Positions 18,458 through 27,348 of a stretch of 64,000 bases of DNA are shown here, piece after piece. Within the stretch, counting starts at the first letter, position 1; each line of letters opens with the position of its first letter. The position numbers were made by a program, and so were the translations under genes. Below the pieces are notes generated by a model that saw nothing but the letters and a program-made list of their open reading frames with translations, had not been told where the DNA came from and ran no database searches. The DNA comes from CAVYHJ01 sp963768165 [NCBI: uncultured bacterium] (GTDB lineage Bacteria > UBP4 > UBA4092). Location of the stretch: assembly GCA_963768165.1 (NCBI GenBank), contig CAVYHJ010000002.1:496001-560000 (forward strand), read 5' to 3'.

Positions 18458-19329
18458 TGAAATTATTCCATCACATAACAAGCGCTTTATTTGACACAGG
18501 TAAAGTAGTAGTGGCTATTTTTTGCCTAATCGTTTTCCTTACAGAACCGTTGTGCGCCGACGGAGCTCAAGATGAAACTCCTTATAATCCACCGATTCCC
18601 AGGAGTGCTCCTCAACCATTCAACGCAATTAATAATCCCGGAACTTCCACTCAACAAACCTTGCGCCCTCGTGCTCCGAATAATACGGGTCGTACCGTAC
18701 CAGTGCCTTCCAAACTAAATACACCTGGTAATACGCCGGCTCCCGCACAACCCCCTGTGGCACCACCAGCACCGCAAGTCGTGACCGGAACCGGACGAAA
18801 TTTTGGAAATATTACTTTACGTGTAGACCCGTTGATGATCCGCGCCAAAGAGGGGGATATCATTCAACAAGATATTATCCTGGATAATCCGCGTGGAATT
18901 ACTATTGATGAGGCTGAAATTGTATTAAAATTTTCAACCAAAAATCTTGAAGTACTGGACAGTAACCCCACTCTATCGGGAATTAATATAAAGCCTGTTA
19001 TTACACCTCAAAAAAATCCAGATCTACAAATTGTACTTAATCAGGTAGATACAACCAAAGGACAGATTCATTTTATTGTAAAATCATTGTCCAACAATTC
19101 TTACATGGGAGGAAAATTGGCAACCATTTCTTGGAAAGCAAAAAAAGCCAGTTTTTATACGCCCATCACTTTCGTTTTTCCATCTGATTTTAAATCCCCT
19201 GGAACGAAAGTTCGTAGACAGGGAAGAGATTTATTGGGTGCGGACAGTGGAGGTTCTGAAGGCGTTATTACCGGAGGAATCGCCATTACACCCAAACCTA
19301 TCCCCAAAACAACCAGTGAACTACAATAG
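18457..19329 (+). CDS. Cohesin-like domain protein of the pseudopilin operon, probably truncated by an amber codon
   Basis: A 290-residue exported protein: a signal peptide (residues about 13-35, ending near CADGAQ), a Pro/Asn/Thr-rich linker to about residue 110, then a beta-sandwich with FGNITLRVDP and the MGGKLATISWKAKKA block, a pattern seen in cohesin-type domains of anchoring proteins. Its ATG overlaps the GspK stop by 1 bp, so it belongs to the operon; it may act as a periplasmic or outer-membrane partner of the pseudopilus. The TAG stop at 19327-19329 is followed in the same frame by 63 further sense codons of protein-like composition, suggesting a nonsense mutation or sequence error. 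Confidence 0.7.
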   Translation: MKLFHHITSALFDTGKVVVAIFCLIVFLTEPLCADGAQDETPYNPPIPRSAPQPFNAINNPGTSTQQTLRPRAPNNTGRTVPVPSKLNTPGNTPAPAQPPVAPPAPQVVTGTGRNFGNITLRVDPLMIRAKEGDIIQQDIILDNPRGITIDEAEIVLKFSTKNLEVLDSNPTLSGINIKPVITPQKNPDLQIVLNQVDTTKGQIHFIVKSLSNNSYMGGKLATISWKAKKASFYTPITFVFPSDFKSPGTKVRRQGRDLLGADSGGSEGVITGGIAITPKPIPKTTSELQ

Positions 19330-19521
19330 AATGCGATTGGGGAATATAGGTATGTTTTGACTCGAAATACTGATAATGTGTTGACAGAAAGCGGCGGACG
19401 TAATATATTTACACTGGCCAGTTTGGAACAAAAAGTACGATTTCTGGTGAAATTAAGCGGTTGTGATGAAGGATTATGCAAATGGTTTGTGTCCAAAAGC
19501 AAGAAACAGGATTCACACTGA
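19330..19521 (+). pseudogene. In-frame continuation beyond the amber stop of the cohesin-like gene
   Basis: Directly after TAG (19327-19329) the same frame stays open for 63 codons to TGA at 19519-19521. It reads EYRYVLTRNTDNVLTESGG followed by RNIFTLASLEQKVRFLVKLS, with normal amino-acid balance. The final 46 nt overlap the next pseudopilin gene, so the native end was probably near 19475. No start codon with a ribosome site lies within it. It may be the severed C-terminus of the upstream protein. Confidence 0.4.
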
Positions 19522-20111
19522 TGGAAGTTTTGGTGGTGGTAAGTATTATTGCCATCCTTTCTACCATCGGATTATTAAACTATAAGAGAATCATTGATAA
19601 TTCAAAACGTGGTGCTACATTGGATGAAGTAAAAGATTATGGCTTGCAAGAGGGGATCGCTCGCGGAGATACAGGAGTTTTTTGGAGATTGCAGGATTTA
19701 CAATCTCCATCCATGCCCAATATTGATGTTTATGGCCGTCCGATTAATACAGGTGCTACTAACTCAATCACATTAGATTCAACTCTCTGGAAAGGTCCTT
19801 ATCTCAGTCTTCAAAAAACCGCCGGAACGGATAATAAGTCCAAGTTCGATTCATCTGGGTATCCAATTGATTTTTGGGGGAATCGTTATCAGGTTGCTTT
19901 ACTGAGTACCCAAGGCGGAATCACTACTCTATTAAGTAGTGATACAATTTCATCTGCGGGACTCAACCCAGACTTGGCATTGGTCATCAGTTGGGGACCG
20001 GATAGATTCCCGGGTATTGCAACCGATGGTACCAATTATGATACAAAAACCGCATCTTATTGGCTCTATTTTAATGAACAGGGTTCGGATGATATATACT
20101 ACAGTTTCTAA
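19476..20111 (+). CDS. GspG-like pseudopilin 1
   Basis: A 211-residue prepilin-like protein with short leader, cleavage motif TGFTLMEV (Glu +5) and helix LVVVSIIAILSTIGLLNYKR. The C-terminal globular part has WKGPYLSL and a DFWGNRYQVA segment, matching the WKGPY and DPWGNPY signatures of GspG major pseudopilins, here with Phe in place of Pro; the DPWG loop normally helps build the calcium site. Start is the ATG at 19476 or at 19482. It is the first of five related genes in tandem. Confidence 0.85.
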   Translation: MQMVCVQKQETGFTLMEVLVVVSIIAILSTIGLLNYKRIIDNSKRGATLDEVKDYGLQEGIARGDTGVFWRLQDLQSPSMPNIDVYGRPINTGATNSITLDSTLWKGPYLSLQKTAGTDNKSKFDSSGYPIDFWGNRYQVALLSTQGGITTLLSSDTISSAGLNPDLALVISWGPDRFPGIATDGTNYDTKTASYWLYFNEQGSDDIYYSF

Positions 20112-20122
20112 AAGGATACCTT

Positions 20123-20701
20123 ATGGCAAACAAAAGAAAAAATAAAGTAATCACTAATTTAAAAGGATTTACCGCCGCAGAAATTATTACTGTCGTCGCC
20201 ATCATTGCGATTCTGGCATTGATTGCCATTCCAAAATTCTGGAGCCGGACAGAAGAGGCACGCATTGCAAGTGCCACCGAAGAAATGGCACGAATGGCAG
20301 ATGCCGAATCCCTCTGCTATGCGGATACAGGATTTTATGTGTCGTTAGGAAATCTGCACGGAACGGAACCTGTACCATCGGGAACCGTTGTCACCACGTG
20401 GAATTATCAAAATTGGGTAAGTGGAGGGTCGGGATATACCATAATGACTGTCCAAACATGGAAAGGTCCCTATATTACATATCAAACTTCTCAATTGCAG
20501 GATGAAACGTCCTTTACCCCGCTGGATCCATGGAAAAATCCTTATGTCTTTGTTGGACCTATAACTATTTCAGAGACAGATACAACTCAAAGTAGTAAAA
20601 TTCGGATTTGGAGTGAAGGACCGAATTTATTACCATTTAATAATCAAACAACTTTCCCGTGGGGACCCGCATACAGTGGCGATATTCTTTATACTCGTTA
20701 A
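20123..20701 (+). CDS. GspG-like pseudopilin 2
   Basis: A 192-residue prepilin-like protein. The leader MANKRKNKVITNLKG precedes FTAAEIITV (Glu +5) and the helix VVAIIAILALIAIPKFW. The globular domain carries WKGPYITYQ and LDPWKNPYVF, the GspG signature, with Lys replacing Gly in DPWG. The conserved RTEEARIASATEEMARMADAE segment after the helix is shared with the next two paralogues. An AAAGGA ribosome site precedes the ATG, 11 nt after the previous stop. Confidence 0.88.
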   Translation: MANKRKNKVITNLKGFTAAEIITVVAIIAILALIAIPKFWSRTEEARIASATEEMARMADAESLCYADTGFYVSLGNLHGTEPVPSGTVVTTWNYQNWVSGGSGYTIMTVQTWKGPYITYQTSQLQDETSFTPLDPWKNPYVFVGPITISETDTTQSSKIRIWSEGPNLLPFNNQTTFPWGPAYSGDILYTR

Positions 20702-20715
20702 TTTGGAGGTATCAA

Positions 20716-21381
20716 GTGATACAAAATATATATCATAAAATCAAACTTAATCAATATGGATTCTCGTTATTGGAAATATTAGTCGCTCTTGTGCTGGTAA
20801 GTATCTTGAGTGTACTAGCCGTGAATCGGTATACTTCACGAACGGATGCTGCCAAAATTGCTGCGGCGCAATCAGAGGAAAAAGCCATTGCCTCGGCAGA
20901 ACAACAATGTGAAATTGATACGGGTTACTATGTAAACTTACGTGCGTTAAGTTGCGAACCGGGTATAGGTACTTATGAGCAAGGAAGTGTATTCTTTTAT
21001 AATATTCAATCATTGCCAGTACCTTTTGCGATTGATACCGATGGTTCTATGTTTAACGGAAATTATTTTCCATACTCCAGTTGGAAAGGCCCCTATATGA
21101 CCTATCAAAGTGCGGATATTTCCACAACCGGCAGTCCCAATTCTGGATTGATAGCCTCCCAGCAAACGTATGGAGCACCTTTGGATCCGTGGGGAAACCC
21201 ATATCGTTTGTTTACTCCTTTGACTCTGACCGATCCAGCGCCGGGCGAAGAAACGCAATATAACGGAGCTTTCTACCGGAATGCTATTGTAAGTTATGGA
21301 AAAAACGGTGCGCCGGGAACTGGTCTGCCGGGTTCCAATCCGGGTGATCCCGCCAGCGATGATATCGTGTATTATTTTTAA
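20716..21381 (+). CDS. GspG-like pseudopilin 3
   Basis: The start is a GTG at 20716-20718, chosen because a TTGGAGG ribosome site sits 7 nt upstream; a longer reading frame exists but would overlap the previous gene. The resulting 221-residue protein has leader IQNIYHKIKLNQYG, then FSLLEILVA (Glu +5) and a hydrophobic helix. The globular part has WKGPYMTYQ and LDPWGNPYRLF, a complete GspG-type signature. It lies 14 nt after pseudopilin 2. Confidence 0.87.
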   Translation: MIQNIYHKIKLNQYGFSLLEILVALVLVSILSVLAVNRYTSRTDAAKIAAAQSEEKAIASAEQQCEIDTGYYVNLRALSCEPGIGTYEQGSVFFYNIQSLPVPFAIDTDGSMFNGNYFPYSSWKGPYMTYQSADISTTGSPNSGLIASQQTYGAPLDPWGNPYRLFTPLTLTDPAPGEETQYNGAFYRNAIVSYGKNGAPGTGLPGSNPGDPASDDIVYYF

Positions 21382-21390
21382 TTGTATTTT

Positions 21391-22044
21391 ATGCAAAAAT
21401 TTAAAACGTATAACAAAACAACAAATTCAGGTTTTACTTTGATTGAACTTATCGCAGTCGTAGCGATTTTGGGAATTATTACTTTTTTGGCGGTTGGAAG
21501 TTACACAAATCGAAGCGAACAAGCCAAAGAAACCGTGGCGATGCATGAAATGCAACAAATTGCCAACGCCGAAATAACCGTGGAAGCGAATTACGGATAT
21601 TATGTACCGTTGAGTGTCTTAGAATCTCTTCCCAGTGCTCCCGTGACTGTAACCAACGAAGATATTATTTCAGACAAAGCCAGTTTTTTTATCGTAGACG
21701 CACTAACAACCGGTTCAAATGTTGTCATCGGTGGCAACACCCTAACGATTGGGAATATGTTAAACGGACAATCAAACCAATGGAAAGGCCCCTTTATGAC
21801 GTATCAGAGACAAACTGCATGGAACGGGTCTGCACAAGACGGGTATCTTCCTTTGGATCCTTGGGGAGGATCGTATATTTTTTTAAGTATTAACGGAGAA
21901 GTGATTGATGCTGAAGGAAACGTGGGAGGAAGCCAGGGAGTAATATCGGGATTTTCGAATTTTACCATCGGACATTTTGCGATTGTGAGTCTTGGTCGGG
22001 ATTTAACCCCGGGAAACCCAGATAATTTATATTATACATTTTAA
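21391..22044 (+). CDS. GspG-like pseudopilin 4
   Basis: The ATG at 21391 lies 9 nt after the previous stop; an in-frame TTG three codons earlier is less likely. The 217-residue protein has leader MQKFKTYNKTTNSG, then FTLIELIAV (Glu +5), helix VVAILGIITFLAVGSY, and the globular signature WKGPFMTYQ followed by LDPWGGSYIFL. The ETVAMHEMQQIANAE segment after the helix corresponds to the same position in pseudopilins 2 and 3, so these are tandem duplicates that have diverged. Confidence 0.87.
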   Translation: MQKFKTYNKTTNSGFTLIELIAVVAILGIITFLAVGSYTNRSEQAKETVAMHEMQQIANAEITVEANYGYYVPLSVLESLPSAPVTVTNEDIISDKASFFIVDALTTGSNVVIGGNTLTIGNMLNGQSNQWKGPFMTYQRQTAWNGSAQDGYLPLDPWGGSYIFLSINGEVIDAEGNVGGSQGVISGFSNFTIGHFAIVSLGRDLTPGNPDNLYYTF

Positions 22045-22071
22045 CAAGTTTAAAAAGGGCAGGTAATCATT

Positions 22072-22758
22072 ATGACAAATGTAATTCAAAGGATAATCGA
22101 AAAAGCGCGGATATTTTTGAAATCTAAATTATCCGGGTTCACTCTCGTAGAATTGACCGTGGTCTTGTTGATCATAGGTGTACTTGCCAGTATTTTAATT
22201 CCCGTGGTGACCAACCGTGTTACGGACGCGAAATATACCCAGGCGCTCGCGGACATTGCCAAAATGGAAACGGCTCTTGCCGCGTATGAATTGGATTTGC
22301 AAGATTTCCCTCCTTCAGGAATTACAAATATGACGATGTTCTTGTTACACAGTTCTACTGGAAGCGCTTTTTCGGCTCCCAAGGGTTGGCACGGACCTTA
22401 TCTCGACGTTAAGACGGACCGTATTATAAGTATTGCAACTACAGCCAATCTTTTTGGTACCGGGTCTACACAAGCAATAGTAGATCCGTGGGGACATGTT
22501 TATTCGTATGTCCATTGGCGGGATTATCAGTCATTGGGTACCTATGTTCCCGGAACGTATACAGGTAACACGGTAACTATAAGTACTACAGGTTTACTGT
22601 CTCAAGAAGAAACTTGGTTTAATCCCCGAGGATACCAGATTTATTCCAGAGGAAAAAACGGAATTACCTATGCTTTCCCTTGGGCCGGGCTTGAATCGGA
22701 TGACGTGAATAACTGGTATGGTGATGAACGTCAAAATTACACTCCATTCATTCCATAA
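22072..22758 (+). CDS. GspG-like pseudopilin 5, most like a major pseudopilin
   Basis: A 228-residue protein with leader of about 21 residues, cleavage motif SGFTLVEL (Glu +5), helix TVVLLIIGVLASILIPVV and the MAALAAYELDLQDFPP-type segment (here METALAAYELDLQDFPPSG) found in GspG major pseudopilins. The globular part has WHGPYLD, VDPWGHVYSYV and an ESDDVNNW ending in which an Asp-Asp pair could bind calcium. Last gene of the pseudopilin locus; a weak hairpin followed by T7 at 22790-22815 may terminate it. Confidence 0.88.
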   Translation: MTNVIQRIIEKARIFLKSKLSGFTLVELTVVLLIIGVLASILIPVVTNRVTDAKYTQALADIAKMETALAAYELDLQDFPPSGITNMTMFLLHSSTGSAFSAPKGWHGPYLDVKTDRIISIATTANLFGTGSTQAIVDPWGHVYSYVHWRDYQSLGTYVPGTYTGNTVTISTTGLLSQEETWFNPRGYQIYSRGKNGITYAFPWAGLESDDVNNWYGDERQNYTPFIP

Positions 22759-22784
22759 TCTTAAATAATTTACAATATAAAAAG

Positions 22785-22818
22785 CCGTTTAGAATTTCTC
22801 AAACAGTTTTTTTATTTG
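22785..22818 (+). terminator. Possible terminator of the pseudopilin operon
   Basis: An imperfect inverted repeat (CCGTTTAGAA and TTCTCAAACAG) is followed by TTTTTTTATTT. The stem contains mismatches, so support is modest. Confidence 0.4.
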
Positions 22819-23012
22819 TGAGGACACAAAAAAGAACACTCTTCCTCGCTCAAAATTTACAATAAACAAATAAATGAATTAAGAATGGACTTGGTATATC
22901 TATCGCCGGGACAGGGTGCGGATCTCGAGAAAATATTCCGCTGTAAAGAAAATTCTTTTAAGAAAAACAAACTAAATGAGGTCATCTCTGAATCAAAGAC
23001 TGTTTTGTCAAT

Positions 23013-24836
23013 TCAAGTAGATGTCGTATTGACTCTTGCCACAATAAAATGTGTGTCTTGAAAAAGAATTGTGGCATATTCTCTAACAAATTGCGGACCG
23101 ATTTCATTGGACCGTTTTGTTTCTGTCCAATAACCCGGTAAAACGAGATAAGTAATATGCCATTCCTTAAGCAATTGATACATTTCTTGCGGTGTTTTGC
23201 TATGTTCCAGAATCACCATAAGCGGGGAACGATCAAATTCACTCCCTGCCATATATTTCCGGTTACAATATAAGGCGCCGTATCCCGCCGGTAAAATCAA
23301 AGTAGCATCTTTCGGCAAATGTTCATTGACAAATTGATACGAGGGATAAAGAAACATATTGGATGCAAGGTATTTCGATTGTGATGCCGGACTAAGGAGG
23401 GGGAAAGGGGATTCATCAAAATCTTGATAAAAGACATATTTCCCATAGCCAAAAGTTAGTAACATTGCAACACAAAGGATGGTGGTAACAATAATCTTCG
23501 ATAAACGGGAGATTCGTCGAAGAAGATGCCAAATCATATATGCCGCTACGATAGCCATAAGCGGATAACTGGGATATAGAAATCTTCCATCTGCCCCCCC
23601 CTCGATGATGTTGTAAATACACCAGACTGCGACTCCATAGAACATTAGAAATTTCATTTCTTTTGGCACCGACTTCCAAAATAGCAGAATGACAAAAATA
23701 GATATAAAAAATAAAGGTAACATTCCATTCCCGTTTATTTGAATGGAGGTAAAAGCATTGTACATTCTCTCAAACAATATGGATAGAGTTAATGGAGGTA
23801 ATTGTCGAATATTGTGGAACGAGTTGCCTGCGTAGATATATTCAGGATAACTTTGAAAAACATTGCTTAATAGAGGAAAGACTGGATTTGCGGTATAGAT
23901 ATAATTTCGTAATAACCAGGGAATCACAGGTAGAACCATCAATAAACTAAAGATAATAACTTGATAATATTGGCTCCAAGTCTTTTGGCGGGTAATGATA
24001 TAGATCGTTGCCAAGCTCAATAGAAACGGATAAAAGACAATAACAATAAGCTTGATTGTCATTCCCAACCCACAATATATTCCGGCAAGATAGAGCCATC
24101 GTTGGTCTTGAGTATCCCACCAGTGAAACCAGGTCATCACTGAAAGAACTCCGTAAAACATCCAGCCATTTTCATTGAAAGTCGTGGATGACATCCACGC
24201 AACTTGAGGAAGACTATAAAATAATGTGGCGGATAAAAGAGAAACAGGAAATGGAAAATATCGTTTAGACAATACATAAATCCCATAAACGGACAGAATC
24301 GCCATTCCCGCATGGATCAACTTTGCTAAAGCAGCCCCATGTATTAGTAACGCCATTGTATACAGCATTTCCATGTTCAACGAGTAAAAATGATAAATCA
24401 AATAAGGAATATCCAGCATTTGATGATGGAGCATATAATAATGCGGTACCGAGAGATGATATTGCAAAGAGTCATGACGTAGTTCAGGGGTTAATGCGCC
24501 TAAGATATTGACAATCCCTACGATGCTTAACACAAAAAACATGGAAATGGAAATAAAGTTCAGAGGTAAGTTTCCCCTCTTGTAGAGAGTCTCTTCTTTA
24601 AATAATATTAAAATGATCGTTAAGAAAAAGAGAATAAAGTAAACAACACTTGCATATAGAAAACTAATTTGTCCCAAGCCAAAAATCAGAAAAGCAAAAA
24701 TGCCAAACCCCAGACCTATAGAAAATAGAAATTTTTCTTCTGTATTGCTTTTTGTGACTCCGCAAAAAGAAAGGAAAATATCACCAATCCGATAACCGAT
24801 CCAACATAACCACAAGTAAAGGAGAAGCGCGGTCAC
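23013..24836 (-). CDS. GT-C membrane glycosyltransferase (GT39-like)
   Basis: A 607-residue protein with about ten to twelve hydrophobic segments and a soluble C-terminal tail. The periplasmic loop near residues 118-140, HDSLQYHLSVPHYYMLHHQM, carries the acidic/His pattern of ArnT/PMT (GT39-type) polyprenyl-phosphate-sugar transferases. It probably transfers a sugar from a lipid-phosphate donor to a glycan, lipid or protein at the periplasmic side. It overlaps the next upstream gene by 4 bp and is the last gene of a four-gene operon with three GT87-like genes. Confidence 0.82.
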   Translation of the reverse strand: MTALLLYLWLCWIGYRIGDIFLSFCGVTKSNTEEKFLFSIGLGFGIFAFLIFGLGQISFLYASVVYFILFFLTIILILFKEETLYKRGNLPLNFISISMFFVLSIVGIVNILGALTPELRHDSLQYHLSVPHYYMLHHQMLDIPYLIYHFYSLNMEMLYTMALLIHGAALAKLIHAGMAILSVYGIYVLSKRYFPFPVSLLSATLFYSLPQVAWMSSTTFNENGWMFYGVLSVMTWFHWWDTQDQRWLYLAGIYCGLGMTIKLIVIVFYPFLLSLATIYIITRQKTWSQYYQVIIFSLLMVLPVIPWLLRNYIYTANPVFPLLSNVFQSYPEYIYAGNSFHNIRQLPPLTLSILFERMYNAFTSIQINGNGMLPLFFISIFVILLFWKSVPKEMKFLMFYGVAVWCIYNIIEGGADGRFLYPSYPLMAIVAAYMIWHLLRRISRLSKIIVTTILCVAMLLTFGYGKYVFYQDFDESPFPLLSPASQSKYLASNMFLYPSYQFVNEHLPKDATLILPAGYGALYCNRKYMAGSEFDRSPLMVILEHSKTPQEMYQLLKEWHITYLVLPGYWTETKRSNEIGPQFVREYATILFQDTHFIVARVNTTST

Positions 24837-26086
24837 TCGTTACTTTCCCCGTCACGAAACACAGAACTTAACAAAACATATCCACAAATCCATGCCATAA
24901 TAGCTCCAAAAATGTTCAAATAAAGAAGGATATATAATTTTCTCGGAATAACAAATAAATCCGTAAGCGAGAAAGTCCCATTGATCAATATCCAGGATAC
25001 ACCGAAATAAAACCAAAAATTCTTTGATATATTTTTATCGGCAAATAACAATATACTGCTATAGAGCAGGCATAAATTTACCAGATGATGATGTTCTGTA
25101 TAATGAGTTAGTAACGGAATTAATGCCACCGTCCATCCGTATTCCAAAAGCAGGGTTCTTTTTTGAATTTTTTTATTGTTTAAAGAGAGAATCCGCCGAT
25201 ACCAGACGAATATTAATCCCATTAAAATTATTGCAGTCAGAAATAGGGTGACTTCGAGATTGAGATGAAAAGAATGGGAAAAATCCGTTACCAATGCGTA
25301 AATTGACATATTATTTCCTGTCAATTGCGCCTTATCAAGGATATTCACGGGGTATGTGAAAAACCAATGAAGATACTCGATTTGAAATTGCCAACCCAAC
25401 AAGGGAATTGTGATAAGCCATAAAATAATAACACTGGCAAGAGTTGCCAATACTACACGATATTCCCGTTTTATCAACCAATAGAGAATCAAAAAAGACG
25501 GGGTGAGTTTGGTGAGTATGGCAAGTGCAAGAAAAAAACCGCAAAGATACTTTTGATTCTTTAAAAAGAAGAAAATAGATAAAAGCATAAATAAAAATGT
25601 GAGGAGATTTGCCTGACCAACACGCAGGGTAGACATAATCGGCATGTAATTAAAAAAGAGTACTACCGGAATTGTGATTGCTAACGATGGTATTTGACGA
25701 AACAGTTTATATTCTTTAATCCACCGGATAGACAGGTATACAAACCAAAAAACTATGGCCAAATTACAGACATACCACATTTGTTTGGCAATAGAAAAAG
25801 GAAATGGCGCAAAAGGCAGCAAATATATGGCCCAAAAAGGGGTATAAGGAATTGCGAGGAAAGGGGGCTGGAATATTTTCTCATCTACAGGCGGACTTTG
25901 ATGTCTTATCCAATTATGATACAGTCGAAAATCAACACTGGGATACGTAACGGGTTCCAGAATACCATGTTGGTAAAAATTAATTGTCGTAAACAGAATT
26001 ACAGTCCCGATCAACCAGGGAAATAATCTCTGTTTCCAAAAGGGTTGCAATAAAGCAATTAAATTTGTGGATGATTTTGTTTTCAT
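24833..26086 (-). CDS. GT87-family (DUF2029) membrane mannosyltransferase-like, paralogue 3
   Basis: A 417-residue polytopic GT-C protein. GT87/DUF2029 features: YPSVDFRLYHNWIR with an acidic DxR near residue 50, the LRVGQANLLTFLF helix near residue 155 and ILTKLTPSFLILYWLIKREY near residue 190. GT87 enzymes use polyprenyl-phosphate-mannose donors. It is strongly similar along its whole length to the adjacent upstream gene (26083-27348), which indicates tandem duplication. Overlaps by 4 bp on both sides. Confidence 0.85.
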   Translation of the reverse strand: MKTKSSTNLIALLQPFWKQRLFPWLIGTVILFTTINFYQHGILEPVTYPSVDFRLYHNWIRHQSPPVDEKIFQPPFLAIPYTPFWAIYLLPFAPFPFSIAKQMWYVCNLAIVFWFVYLSIRWIKEYKLFRQIPSLAITIPVVLFFNYMPIMSTLRVGQANLLTFLFMLLSIFFFLKNQKYLCGFFLALAILTKLTPSFLILYWLIKREYRVVLATLASVIILWLITIPLLGWQFQIEYLHWFFTYPVNILDKAQLTGNNMSIYALVTDFSHSFHLNLEVTLFLTAIILMGLIFVWYRRILSLNNKKIQKRTLLLEYGWTVALIPLLTHYTEHHHLVNLCLLYSSILLFADKNISKNFWFYFGVSWILINGTFSLTDLFVIPRKLYILLYLNIFGAIMAWICGYVLLSSVFRDGESNE

Positions 26087-27348
26087 ATGTGTTCACGCAT
26101 AGCTATTTTACCGGAATTTCGAATGGAATGAAGAAAAAAGGTTGTAGTGATCCATACCAGGATTGTTCCATATAAATTATAATAGTGAAGATTAATAGGA
26201 ATCAGGTCGCTAATAAGTATATCCGTACAAGGAAAAGTTCCGTTGATACATATCCAGGATAATACAAAAAGAATCCAATAATATTGTGAAATATGTTTGT
26301 CCGAAAAAAGAAATAGGCTCACATACAACAGACATAAAAATGTAAGATGGTGATCTTCGGTGTAATGGGTCAATAATGGAATCAATGCTATCGTCCAGCC
26401 ATATTCAAGAAGCATTTCTTTCCACTGGTTTTTTTTCGTACCAAAAGAAATAATACAGCAATACCAGAATAGGATAATGCACAAGAGATAAAATAGGAAT
26501 AGGATAAGGGCAGTATGTGGAGACAAGTTGAGATATTTGGTTATATCTGCAAGTAGCGCGTAAAGAGACATATTATTGCTGATGACCTGAGCATTGGCGA
26601 GAATGTGAAAAGGATATTGGCTAATCCATCGGAAATAATCATATTGTAATTGTAATCCCGTCAAAGGAATCGCGGCCAACCACAATAAAAGAGTACTGAC
26701 TATGGTTGATCCTACTACACGATATTCTTTTTTAATCAACCAGTAAAGCAATAGAAAAACCGGAGTAATTTTGGTCAAGATGGCCAACGCAAGAAAAAAT
26801 CCACAGGCTGTTTTATGATTTTTTAAAAATACGATAATAGACAATACGAGAAACAAAAAAGTGAGAAGATTCGCCTGTCCGACCCGAAGAGTCGCCAGAG
26901 TAGGCATATAATTCAGAATCAAAATCATGAGAATTGACTTTGCGAGAAATGGAATTTTGGAAAAAATCAAACTCTTCTTGAACCAAATGGCAGATTGATA
27001 GATAAACCAAAGAAGAATAGATAGATTACAGGCAAACCACATTTGTTTGGCAATAGGAAAAGAAAATGGCACAAAGGGAAGTAAAATGAATCCCCAAAGC
27101 GGGGAATACGGTATGGAGACAAATGGAGCTTGGAATTTGTTCAAATCCAAGGTAGTACCTTTATGGGTTATCCAATCGTGATAAAGACGAAAATCCACAC
27201 TTGGATAAATGATTGGGCGGTAAATTCCATTTTTGAAAAAGTTAAATAGGGTGGCAAGGATTATTACCCATAATAAAATGGGAAAAAGCTGTTGTCTCTG
27301 GATTCGTCTTAACACCTCAATCAAACTACTATATGAGCTGTTTACCAC
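26083..27348 (-). CDS. GT87-family (DUF2029) membrane mannosyltransferase-like, paralogue 2
   Basis: A 421-residue polytopic protein with the same landmarks as its neighbour: YPSVDFRLYHDWI, LRVGQANLLTFLF and ILTKITPVFLLLYWLIKKEY. An acidic residue in the first periplasmic loop, expected in the catalytic site of GT-C enzymes, is conserved. The 3' end overlaps paralogue 3 by 4 bp and the 5' end overlaps paralogue 1 by 20 bp. Donor and acceptor are unknown. Confidence 0.85.
   Translation of the reverse strand: MVNSSYSSLIEVLRRIQRQQLFPILLWVIILATLFNFFKNGIYRPIIYPSVDFRLYHDWITHKGTTLDLNKFQAPFVSIPYSPLWGFILLPFVPFSFPIAKQMWFACNLSILLWFIYQSAIWFKKSLIFSKIPFLAKSILMILILNYMPTLATLRVGQANLLTFLFLVLSIIVFLKNHKTACGFFLALAILTKITPVFLLLYWLIKKEYRVVGSTIVSTLLLWLAAIPLTGLQLQYDYFRWISQYPFHILANAQVISNNMSLYALLADITKYLNLSPHTALILFLFYLLCIILFWYCCIISFGTKKNQWKEMLLEYGWTIALIPLLTHYTEDHHLTFLCLLYVSLFLFSDKHISQYYWILFVLSWICINGTFPCTDILISDLIPINLHYYNLYGTILVWITTTFFLHSIRNSGKIAMREHI

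Noticed and set aside
19155-19502. A 115-codon minus-strand frame covering the region after the amber codon
   Set aside because: It was weighed as an alternative explanation of the open sequence, but it lacks a ribosome site and overlaps conserved coding on the plus strand at both ends.
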